NCBI GenBank assembly: GCA_001751005.1
Contig: MAXL01000353.1
Span: 1 to 8,745 of the forward strand
DNA length: 8,745 nucleotides
Reading direction: 5' to 3'
From: Desulfobacterales bacterium S5133MH16
GTDB taxonomy: Bacteria > Desulfobacterota > Desulfobacteria > Desulfobacterales > UBA11574
A program made the translations under genes and the position numbers. The notes under the pieces were generated by a model. The model saw only the letters and a list, made by a program, of their open reading frames with translations. It was not told the origin of the DNA and did not search any database. Shown here one piece after another: positions 1-5,634 of the stretch; positions within the stretch are counted from its first letter, which is position 1, and every line of letters begins with the position of its first letter.

Positions 1-79
1 CGGGAAACAGTATCTTAAGGCATGATATCAGGGTTTCACATTCTTCAGGACGATCTGTTAAGAGAACAACTTTATTCAT
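1..79 (-). CDS. N-terminal start of an unidentified gene, possibly a response-regulator-like protein (partial)
   Basis: The minus strand has an ATG (complement of 77-79) preceded six bases upstream by a perfect AGGAGG ribosome-binding site (complement of 86-91). The frame stays open to the window edge and gives about 26 residues beginning MNKVVLLTDRPEEC. A short hydrophobic beta strand followed by TDRPEE and a helix-like stretch resembles the start of a receiver-type or atypical receiver domain, as found at the front of sigma-54 activators and other response regulators. That identity is a guess from very few residues. The gene diverges from the Fdh/Hdr cluster and has its own sigma-54-like promoter, so it may be a regulator of this locus. 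The rest lies outside the window. Confidence 0.6.
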   Translation of the reverse strand, partial: MNKVVLLTDRPEECETLISCLKILFP

Positions 80-138
80 TGTAAACCTCCTGTCCACTTG
101 AGGTCTTTAGGCTTACCCATCAATCCAATTAATAATAC

Positions 139-154
139 AGCAATAATGATGCCA
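139..154 (-). promoter_or_regulatory. Sigma-54-like -24/-12 promoter for the minus-strand gene
   Basis: Read on the minus strand, the sequence is TGGCATCATTATTGCT. It has the invariant GG and GC separated by ten bases, and matches 10 of the 12 defined positions of the sigma-54 consensus TGGCACG-N4-TTGCW. The predicted start of transcription is near 128, leaving a leader of about 50 bases before the ATG at 79. Assignment is by motif only. Confidence 0.5.
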
Positions 155-252
155 ATTAAGATTGGGCGCGGGCTGCTCGTTACCGGTTGCTGGTTGGCGG
201 ATAAAATAGTGAAAAATTGAAGCTCGATCATAATATTTTTGTTGTCATCCAA

Positions 253-292
253 CTGTCAAAGTGTTGAATAGTTGAACAGTAAAATTGTTTAA
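253..292. promoter_or_regulatory. Cluster of TTGAACA-like half-sites, possible regulator binding region
   Basis: TTGAACA (272-278) faces TGTTTAA (286-292) as an imperfect inverted repeat. CTGTCAA (253-259) and TTGAATA (264-270) are further variants just upstream. The cluster lies immediately before the ribosome-binding site of the activator-gene relic and about 180 bases upstream of the plus-strand sigma-54-like promoter, a plausible distance for an enhancer. No factor can be named. Confidence 0.25.
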
Positions 293-312
293 TATATGAA
301 CAGGAGAAATCA

Positions 313-432
313 ATATCTGAACAGGAATTAAACAAGTATTGGAAAACAGTGGTGGACACGATTCAGGACGGCGTCATTCTTCCAAAGAATTTGTCTGAAA
401 AGCGAAAAAAGAATTCAAGGCATCGCCAATGA
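313..432 (+). pseudogene. Relic of a sigma-54 activator gene, PAS N-terminus (start codon ATA, internal deletion)
   Basis: An AGGAG ribosome-binding site (302-306) is followed after six bases by ATA where an ATG would be expected, and then by codons for SEQELNKYWKTVVDTIQDGV. This reads like the first residues of the N-terminal PAS domain of sigma-54 interacting regulators, where WKTVVDTIQDG is a typical opening. Homology stops at about residue 20. The next residues, ILPKNLSEKRKK, resemble the linker after the AAA+ domain of the same family, so the gene may have lost its middle and kept both ends. A TGA at 430-432 closes the frame. The total is only 39 codons against roughly 450 or more for an intact activator. 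The PAS resemblance is fairly convincing; the C-terminal part is tentative. Confidence 0.55.
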
Positions 433-528
433 AGCCTTAATTTTAAAAGAGTGCATAAAATCTGATTTGTGGCATAATATTTGCTGCTTTACTTCGTCGG
501 GGTTTAACTTGGCAGCCTCTATTTTCAT
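415..528 (-). CDS. Hypothetical small ORF, 37 aa, possibly a truncated relic
   Basis: A minus-strand ATG (complement of 526-528) is preceded by a purine-rich GAAGGGGG stretch four bases upstream, giving a 37-residue product beginning MKIEAAKLNPDEVKQQ. The first half looks like a charged amphipathic helix. The second half, after about residue 24, has no clear character and runs antisense into the end of the activator-gene relic, which suggests a fusion at a deletion scar. I do not recognise a family. It overlaps the plus-strand sigma-54-like promoter, so both cannot easily be functional. It may be chance. Confidence 0.25.
   Translation of the reverse strand: MKIEAAKLNPDEVKQQILCHKSDFMHSFKIKASLAMP
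470..485 (+). promoter_or_regulatory. Sigma-54-like -24/-12 promoter facing the hdrA relic and mvhD-fdhAB
   Basis: The sequence TGGCATAATATTTGCT has GG (471-472) and GC (483-484) separated by ten bases and matches 10 of 12 defined consensus positions, including TTGCW. It is built almost like the divergent site at 139-154. Predicted transcription would start near 496 and run through the hdrA relic into mvhD, fdhA and fdhB. The overlap with a short minus-strand ORF is a caution. Control by a sigma-54 activator would fit the activator relics in the locus. Confidence 0.5.
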
Positions 529-544
529 ATTACCCCCTTCTTAA

Positions 545-590
545 TGACAAATCGGCCCTTAAGGGATAGGTCCTAGGAGTCGATTTGTTA
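545..590. repeat. Long inverted repeat with nested palindromes
   Basis: Arms TGACAAATCG (545-554) and CGATTTGTTA (581-590) pair over ten positions with one G-T. Between them lie the perfect palindrome CCCTTAAGGG (556-565) and the small palindrome CCTAGG (572-577), so the element can fold as a branched hairpin. No T-run follows directly, which argues against an intrinsic terminator. It falls in the predicted untranslated leader, between the sigma-54-like promoter and the hdrA relic. An operator, an attenuator or a repeat remnant are all possible. Confidence 0.5.
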
Positions 591-610
591 AAGGGCAAAG
601 ATCATACGCA

Positions 611-671
611 TTGACAGCAAAAAACACGAAAGGAATTGATGTAATCTAACAGGAAATTATCTCAATGGTAG
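611..671 (+). repeat. Leader repeat, copy A (upstream of the broken hdrA)
   Basis: Two blocks match the leader of the intact hdrA. Positions 611-641 match 5513-5543 at about 26 of 31 bases without gaps. Positions 647-671, including the ribosome-binding site and the old ATG at 665-667, match 5610-5634 at about 21 of 25 bases. Copy B has 66 bases between the blocks and copy A only five. The match shows that the broken hdrA descends from a gene with the same promoter-proximal region. Confidence 0.75.
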
Positions 672-1532
672 GATTTGGAGCTTGACCAGGAGTTTATAAG
701 GGGGAGTGACAGGCTCAAACATACAGAATGCGCGGTGTTTATTCAGTGCGTGGGCTCCAGAATATCTGAGCGGCCGTATTGCAGTAAGGCATGCTGTACC
801 CATTCCATCCGGAGCGCCTTGACCCTGAAAGAGTTAAATCTTGACATGGACATTTATATCCTGTATCGCGACATCAGGACTTCCGGAGAAAAGGAAAGGC
901 TCTATACGGAGGCCAGGGCAAGGGGCATTCTCTTCATTCGCTATGATCCGGAGGACCGACCCAAGGTTGAAAAGGAGAATGAAAGGCTTATGGTAACCGT
1001 AACCGACCATGTACTTCAAAGGCCTCTTCAGATATCCTCCGACATGATCATACTGGCGACGGCGGTTGTACCCCATGACACCCGATCGCTTTCCAAACTT
1101 TACAAAATTTCCACAACACCGGAAGGCTTTTTCCTGGAAGCGCATATGAAACTCAGACCTGTAGATTTTGCCACTGACGGCATATTTTTAGCAGGGCTTT
1201 GCCATTTTCCAAAACCCATTGAGGAATCCATCGCACAGGCCAAGGCGGCTGCGGCACGGGCTGCAACCATTCTGGCTAAAGAATCAATAGAGATGGAACC
1301 CATTGTCTCGGTGGTCGATGAGGATAACTGCAATGGCTACGGGATCTGTGAAAGGGTGTGTCCATACGGCGCCATGCATTTAATAGAAATCAATGGTCTT
1401 ATAAAGGCGCAAAGCACACCTGCGTCCTGCAAGGGATGTAGGCTGTGCGCTGCAAGCTGCCCTTCAAAGGCGGTTGATATGTGTCATTTTAGCCAACATC
1501 AAATAAGGGCGCAAATTTGTGCTTTGGCTTAG
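665..1532 (+). pseudogene. hdrA: HdrA-like pseudogene: start region fused to the C-terminal 285 codons
   Basis: The frame from TTG 675 to TAG 1532 encodes 285 residues that align without gaps to the last 285 residues of the intact HdrA downstream. They cover the end of the second FAD domain (IQCVGSR and CSKACC motifs at about 25-41) and the tail with two [4Fe-4S] motifs (219-229 and 252-262). The original ATG, at 665-667 behind AGGA 651-654, is kept but leads into a different frame and a stop. About 2.18 kb of N-terminal coding is missing, including the selenocysteine region, the first flavodomain and the HdrA cysteine domain. A key cluster ligand is also lost: Cys to Tyr222 (TAC 1338-1340), equivalent to Cys952 of the intact protein. 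Translation from the TTG is conceivable, since the rest of the frame is open, but a working HdrA is excluded. The stop overlaps the ribosome-binding site of mvhD. Confidence 0.75.
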
Positions 1533-1544
1533 GAGGCTTTTTTT

Positions 1545-2033
1545 ATGTCAAATCCATTCGAACCCAAAATAGTGGCCTTTTTATGTAACTGGTGTTCATA
1601 CGCCGGCGCAGATCTGGCCGGGGTCTCCAGGTCCCAATATCCGCCGAATATCCGGGTTGTCCGGGTCATGTGCACCGGAAGGATTGATCCTGTGCTCATT
1701 CTGGAGGCTTTAGCAAGCGGAATCGACGGTGTTCTCATCGCCGGGTGACATCCCGGGGAATGTCATTACCTGGAAGGTAATCTATATGTCAGAAGGCGGG
1801 TCTTAATGACTAAAAAACTGCTGGAATGCATAGGTATAGACCCGGCTAGAATTCGCCTGGAATGGATATCGGCTTCAGAGGCTCTAAAATTTGCGCAAGT
1901 GGTCAAAGACTTTGTAGAGGAGACAAAAGGCATTGGCCCAAACCCTTTTTCCCACAGGGAAAAGACCCGTGGGATGGGCGGGATATCGAGCAAGAATATT
2001 AACCAGATACCGGATGGAGAGAGAAGACATTGA
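1545..2033 (+). CDS. mvhD: MvhD-type hydrogenase/dehydrogenase iron-sulfur subunit, selenoprotein (Sec68)
   Basis: A 162-residue protein if TGA 1746-1748 is read as selenocysteine. MvhD (VhuD, FlpD family) is a small [2Fe-2S] protein that links an electron-donating enzyme to HdrA in the cytoplasm. The start ATG follows AGGAGG (1531-1536) after eight bases. Visible features are the IVAFLCNWCSYAGADLAG opening with Cys14 and Cys17, VMCTGRIDP with Cys43, then GVLIAG-Sec68-HPGECHYLEGN with Cys73, where relatives have Cys at position 68. After the TGA the same frame continues with the family C-terminus (RLEWISASEALKFAQVV) and a charged tail, a usual length for the family. The real stop overlaps fdhA by four bases, implying translational coupling and function with the formate dehydrogenase. 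If the TGA were not decoded, only 67 residues would be made. A nonsense mutation is the alternative but fits poorly. Confidence 0.9.
1746..1781 (+). promoter_or_regulatory. Selenocysteine UGA with candidate bacterial SECIS hairpin in mvhD
   Basis: After TGA 1746-1748 the perfect six-base-pair stem ATTACC (1765-1770) / GGTAAT (1776-1781) closes a five-base loop, TGGAA. The loop starts 23 nt after the UGA, inside the usual 16-37 nt window for bacterial SECIS apical loops. The loop does not show the G-U pair known from E. coli fdhF, so SelB of this organism would need a different preference. The hairpin is coding at the same time (HYLEGN). Confidence 0.6.
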
Positions 2034-4060
2034 TAAAATCCATTGAACATGTACCCACGATCTGCCCGTACTGTGGCTGTGGATGCGGCATATATCTGGT
2101 GGTCAAAGACGGCAACATAGCAGGTATGGAGCCTTGGAAGGATCATCCGGTATGTGAAGGAAAAAACTGCCAAAAAGGAAGAAATGCCCAGGTTTTTTCA
2201 ACGAGCGATCAACGGTTGCAAAAGCCGCTGATAAAAAAGAATGGTGTTTTTCAGGAGGCCTCCTGGAAAGAGGCATTAGGGGTGATTGCAGACAAACTTC
2301 AGGATGCGGAGGCCGATGCAGTGGGCTTTATCAACTCTGCGAAGTGCTTGAATGAGGATTTGTATGTGATTCAGAAATTTATCCGTGTGGTTCAGAAGAC
2401 AAACAACATGGATAATGCTTCCAGATTCTGCCATTCCACCACAGTTCCTGCCTTGCTTTCCACGGTCGGTTCAGGTGTGATGACAACGTCAACCACCAGT
2501 ATCGAGCAGGCTGATTGTATATTTGTGGCCGGTCCCAACCTTCAGGAAACCTATCCTATCATTGCCCGCAGGGTCATCAGGGCAAAGCGGAAGGGCGCCC
2601 GGGTGATCGTTGTGGATCCCAGGAGGACCGTGACGGTTAAAAGTCTTGCAGACAGATATTTGCAAATCTATCCGGCTACTGACAATGCTCTAGTAAATGC
2701 CATGATGCGGATCATCATAGATGAGGGGCTTGAAGACAAAGAATTCATAGAAAAAAGGACCAAAGGGCTCGATGATCTCAAGAACTATTTAATGACCCTG
2801 GATCTCAAGGAAATAGAGAGGATAACAAACATCTCCCTTGATGTGATAAAAGAGGCGGCAATAACCTATGCAACGGCAAAGCGCGCCTGCATCCTTTATA
2901 ATTGCGGTATTGCACAGCATGGCGCCGGTATAGAGAATATCAAGGCCCTTGCCGACCTGGCACTTTTGACCGGGAACTATGGAAGGCCGGGAACCGGCGT
3001 AAATCCTTTAAGGGGTCATGCAAACGGAGAAGGATTTGGCGACATGGGCCCCCTCCCCGTTTTCTACCCGGGATTTCAGAGTGTTAGTGAAGAAACAGCC
3101 AAGCGCTTTGAAGAGATTTGGGGGGTAAAAGATCTGCCGTCACAGCCCGGCATGACCTACATGGACATGGTGGAAAAGTGTAAGGTCTTATATATTGTGG
3201 GAGCGAACCCCATGCTTGCGGCTCCTGATACAAACCGCGTGAGGAAGGCTCTGGAAGAAAAGGAGCTTCTGGTGGTTCAGGACATATTTATGACCGAAAC
3301 CGCAGAAATGGCAGATATTGTGCTGCCCGCGGCGACCTTTGCGGAGAAGGACGGGACGATTACCGGGGTAGATAGAAGGGTGCAGAAGATCAATAAGGCT
3401 GTCCATCCTCCGGGTGATGCAAAGCCGGACTGGATGATATTCTGTGAACTGGCCAAGATCATGGGTTTTGAGAAGCAATTTAGTTTTGACAGCCCGGGGC
3501 AAATATTTGAAGAGATCAGAAAATGCGTACCCCAATACCGGGGCATAACCTATGAGAGGTTAAAAAGCCCCAGCGGCATTCAATGGCCATGTCCAACCGA
3601 GGATCATCCGGGTACAGAGGTGATGTTTGTGGAGAACTTTCCCACCCCGGACGGTCTCGGGCATTTCCAGATCGCAGAGTACAAACCCCCTTTGGAAGTC
3701 CCCGATGACAAATATCCTTACATATTTACCAACGGACGGGTTGTATTCCATTTCCACACAGGGACCATGACCCGGCGAACCAAAAGGCTGAACAATGAAT
3801 TACCTGATGGATTTGCTGAAATAAGCCGTGAGGATGCCCGGAAGTTGGCCATAGAAGATGGTGATGAGGTCCTGTTAAAATCACGAAGGGGAGAGATAAA
3901 AACCATTGCCAGGGTGACGGACGACATAAGAGCGGGTTTGATATTCATGCCCTGGCATTTTTCGGAATGTGCTCCCAATATATTAACCGGACCCACGGCC
4001 GGACCCCCATCCAAGATGCCGGAATTTAAATTTTGTGCAGTGAGCATAGAAAAGGTGTGA
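2030..4060 (+). CDS. fdhA: Formate dehydrogenase catalytic (alpha) subunit, molybdopterin, cysteine form
   Basis: A 676-residue cytoplasmic oxidoreductase of the bis-MGD molybdopterin family that oxidises formate to CO2 or runs in reverse. It starts at TTG, overlapping the mvhD stop, with GGAGAG about nine bases upstream. The N-terminal [4Fe-4S] motif is Cys12, Cys15, Cys19 and Cys47. The active-site region SRFCHSTTV places Cys134-His135 where other formate dehydrogenases carry selenocysteine or cysteine; the codon is TGC (2429-2431). Further on come GARVIVVDPRRT, the GHANGEGFGDMG stretch near 330, VGANPM, FAEKDGTITGVDRRVQ, and the molydopterin-dinucleotide-binding domain from about 562 to the end (TNGRVVFHFHTGTMTRR). 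There is no Tat signal, and length is close to methanogen-type FdhA. Its neighbours suggest electron transfer to FdhB and MvhD/HdrA rather than a membrane quinone. A related molybdopterin oxidoreductase with another substrate is less likely. Confidence 0.93.
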   Translation: MIKSIEHVPTICPYCGCGCGIYLVVKDGNIAGMEPWKDHPVCEGKNCQKGRNAQVFSTSDQRLQKPLIKKNGVFQEASWKEALGVIADKLQDAEADAVGFINSAKCLNEDLYVIQKFIRVVQKTNNMDNASRFCHSTTVPALLSTVGSGVMTTSTTSIEQADCIFVAGPNLQETYPIIARRVIRAKRKGARVIVVDPRRTVTVKSLADRYLQIYPATDNALVNAMMRIIIDEGLEDKEFIEKRTKGLDDLKNYLMTLDLKEIERITNISLDVIKEAAITYATAKRACILYNCGIAQHGAGIENIKALADLALLTGNYGRPGTGVNPLRGHANGEGFGDMGPLPVFYPGFQSVSEETAKRFEEIWGVKDLPSQPGMTYMDMVEKCKVLYIVGANPMLAAPDTNRVRKALEEKELLVVQDIFMTETAEMADIVLPAATFAEKDGTITGVDRRVQKINKAVHPPGDAKPDWMIFCELAKIMGFEKQFSFDSPGQIFEEIRKCVPQYRGITYERLKSPSGIQWPCPTEDHPGTEVMFVENFPTPDGLGHFQIAEYKPPLEVPDDKYPYIFTNGRVVFHFHTGTMTRRTKRLNNELPDGFAEISREDARKLAIEDGDEVLLKSRRGEIKTIARVTDDIRAGLIFMPWHFSECAPNILTGPTAGPPSKMPEFKFCAVSIEKV

Positions 4061-4064
4061 TAAT

Positions 4065-5285
4065 ATGAAAGATAATCTGTATCTGGCGTGGTCTTCTGAC
4101 GAGAAAATTCGGGAAAAAGGAGAATCCGGCGGTGCGGTGACTGCTTTGCTCAAGTTTGCCCTTGAGATGGAAATTGTAGATGCCGTGTTGGCAGTCAAAA
4201 AGAGAAATGGAAACAGATATGACGGGGTTTTATCCCTAATCACTGATCCGGATGAGGTTATTGAGAGTGCCGGGGCCTTGCATTTTGCCCCTGTGAACGT
4301 GGCCAAAGAGGTAACTAAGTATTTAGATGGCGCCAAAGACTTCAAAATAGCGGTTACCTGCAAGCCATGTGATTGCCGTGCGATCATCGAATTGGCCAAA
4401 AGGGGGCAAATCAATATGGCGAATGTCATTTTAATCGGATTGAACTGTACTGGAACGGTGTTGCCCGTTGTTGCCAGAAAAATGATTAAAGATGAATACC
4501 ATGTTACCCCTGAGGATGTGGTCGGGGAGGACCTTGATAACGGAAAACTCATCATCACACTGGCCGACGGAACCAGAAAACAAAGAGATTTGGAGGAACT
4601 GGAGGAAAAGGGATACGGAAGAAGAGAGAATTGCAGGAGATGTGTTTTTAATATTCCCAGGATGGCAGACCTGGCCTGCGGCAAGTGGGGAACCAACATC
4701 AAGAAAGCCACGTTTATCGAAGTTTGCTCCCAAAAAGGTTCTGAACTCATAGAAAAGGCCATAGAGACCGGGGCCCTCATTGTTGAAACACCGGATCAGG
4801 AAGCCTTAAAACAAAGAGAGGAAAAAGACAAACAGGCCGTTGAACTGGCCCAAAAATGGGAACAAAGAGATTTCGATGTGCTGAGACGGCTTCCGAATAA
4901 GGATCGGTTGAAATACTGGTTAGAATATTTTAACCGGTGCATCAAGTGCTTTGGCTGCAGAGATGTGTGCCCCATATGTTACTGCCGGGACTGTTACCTT
5001 GAGCCGGAGAGAGGTTTTGTGCAGGCTGGACAAACACCACCGCATATGATGTTTCCTTTAGTCAGATTGGCTCACGTTGTAGATTCCTGCGTGAATTGTG
5101 GTCAGTGTCAGGATGCATGTCCCATGGAAATTCCGCTGACCAGACTTTATCATATGCTAAACAGGGAACTTAGCTCCATGTTTGGTTATGTGCCGGGCAT
5201 GGATGTGAGCGAATATCCGCCGCTCACCACCGTAACCCCTGAAGAACTTCATATTGAGGAAGTTAATGTCTTTAGGAAGAATTAG
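4065..5285 (+). CDS. fdhB: Formate dehydrogenase beta subunit, FrhB/FdhB family with C-terminal 2x[4Fe-4S]
   Basis: A 406-residue flavo-iron-sulfur subunit that takes electrons from FdhA. ATG 4065 lies four bases after the fdhA stop, with AAAGGTG inside the end of fdhA as ribosome-binding site. The N-terminal part (about 10-240) is the FrhB/FdhB fold: SGGAVTALLKFAL, then VTCKPCDCRAI near 97-106 and GLNCTG near 125-130. A cysteine group at 190, 193 and 205 probably holds one cluster. A charged, helix-like linker (about 245-290) leads to two ferredoxin-type motifs: Cys292, 295, 298, 302, with extra Cys305, 307, 310, and Cys342, 345, 348, 352. In methanogens this family reduces F420; Desulfobacterota are not known for F420 metabolism, so here it more likely relays electrons to MvhD/HdrA, ferredoxin or a pyridine nucleotide. 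Substrate is inferred from context. Confidence 0.88.
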   Translation: MKDNLYLAWSSDEKIREKGESGGAVTALLKFALEMEIVDAVLAVKKRNGNRYDGVLSLITDPDEVIESAGALHFAPVNVAKEVTKYLDGAKDFKIAVTCKPCDCRAIIELAKRGQINMANVILIGLNCTGTVLPVVARKMIKDEYHVTPEDVVGEDLDNGKLIITLADGTRKQRDLEELEEKGYGRRENCRRCVFNIPRMADLACGKWGTNIKKATFIEVCSQKGSELIEKAIETGALIVETPDQEALKQREEKDKQAVELAQKWEQRDFDVLRRLPNKDRLKYWLEYFNRCIKCFGCRDVCPICYCRDCYLEPERGFVQAGQTPPHMMFPLVRLAHVVDSCVNCGQCQDACPMEIPLTRLYHMLNRELSSMFGYVPGMDVSEYPPLTTVTPEELHIEEVNVFRKN

Positions 5286-5287
5286 GG

Positions 5288-5461
5288 TTTGAACTCATCA
5301 GCGTTGCCAAAATACGCCATCGCTTCCTGTTGGAGTGCAGCAATAAATTCGGAAAGGCATTCACCGAGATTTCTTCAAATACGGAGAGCGCTCTGGTGGT
5401 GCATAACTGGAGAGAGCATGTTCGTGAACTAAAAAAACCTCAGATCTTCAGGAGTTTTTGA
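5288..5461 (+). pseudogene. Relic of a sigma-54 activator gene, end of AAA+ domain
   Basis: One frame of this otherwise gene-free stretch gives 57 residues without a usable start. FGKAFTEISSNTESAL and HNWREHVRELKK match, by memory, the end of the AAA+ domain of sigma-54 activators, where FLxxFNxxFGKxFxxIS and HNWPGNVRELKN are typical. The diagnostic WPGNVREL has become WREHVREL and the frame ends at TGA soon after. The ATP-binding part, the GAFTGA loop and the HTH are missing, so this is a fragment. Its position directly before the hdrA leader mirrors the PAS relic before the broken hdrA. Confidence 0.6.
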
Positions 5462-5512
5462 TTGTCGGGTTAAAGAAGTATTGATGCCGGATAAATATAA
5501 AAATTATAGGCG

Positions 5513-5634
5513 TTGATAGCAAGAAACACGAGGAGAATTGATGAAATTTAAAAAGATCTTTCATTTTACACACAGCATGTGGTAGGTTCCTATCCTGACG
5601 GAGCCTCTGTAACAGGAGATTGTTTCAATGGCAG
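5513..5634 (+). repeat. Leader repeat, copy B (upstream of the intact hdrA)
   Basis: Blocks 5513-5543 and 5610-5634 match copy A at 611-641 and 647-671. The second block contains the AGGAG ribosome-binding site (5614-5618) and the ATG of hdrA. The 66 bases between the blocks are specific to this copy. Confidence 0.75.
5541..5585 (+). CDS. Possible 14-codon leader peptide before hdrA
   Basis: ATG 5541 is preceded by GAGGAG at good spacing and opens a frame of 14 codons (MKFKKIFHFTHSMW) ending at TAG. In copy A the equivalent ATG is followed at once by TAA. The good ribosome-binding site is the only support. It could be a leader peptide, the degenerate start of a lost gene, or chance. Confidence 0.2.
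   Translation: MKFKKIFHFTHSMW

Larger units (their letters stand above)
5286..5627. other. Intergenic stretch between fdhB and the intact hdrA
   Basis: The first half holds the activator-gene relic. The second half (5462-5627) is AT-rich and contains the leader shared with the broken hdrA copy. I see no GG-N10-GC sigma-54 motif on the plus strand and no convincing terminator after fdhB. TTGATG (5481-5486) with TATAGG eighteen bases later is a weak sigma-70-like candidate only. Whether hdrA is read through from fdhB or has its own start is open. Confidence 0.5.

Noticed and set aside
273..324. Three direct TGAACAG repeats (273, 297, 318) as a repeat array or CRISPR-like element
   Set aside because: Spacing is irregular, the units are only seven bases, and the third lies inside the activator-gene relic as ordinary codons.
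675..1532. Functional stand-alone small ferredoxin-like HdrA subunit
   Set aside because: It keeps the remains of the full-length leader and ATG out of frame, lacks a good start and ribosome-binding site at TTG 675, and has lost a cluster cysteine. Kept as a pseudogene, although expression cannot be excluded.
1806..2033. Separate 75-aa gene starting at ATG 1806
   Set aside because: It is the C-terminal half of the selenoprotein MvhD in the same frame, and codons between the TGA and 1806 (HPGECHYLEGN) are family-conserved.
3983..4780. 265-aa open frame on the minus strand
   Set aside because: Antisense to the fdhA end and fdhB, with low-complexity Ser/Leu composition and no recognisable motif.
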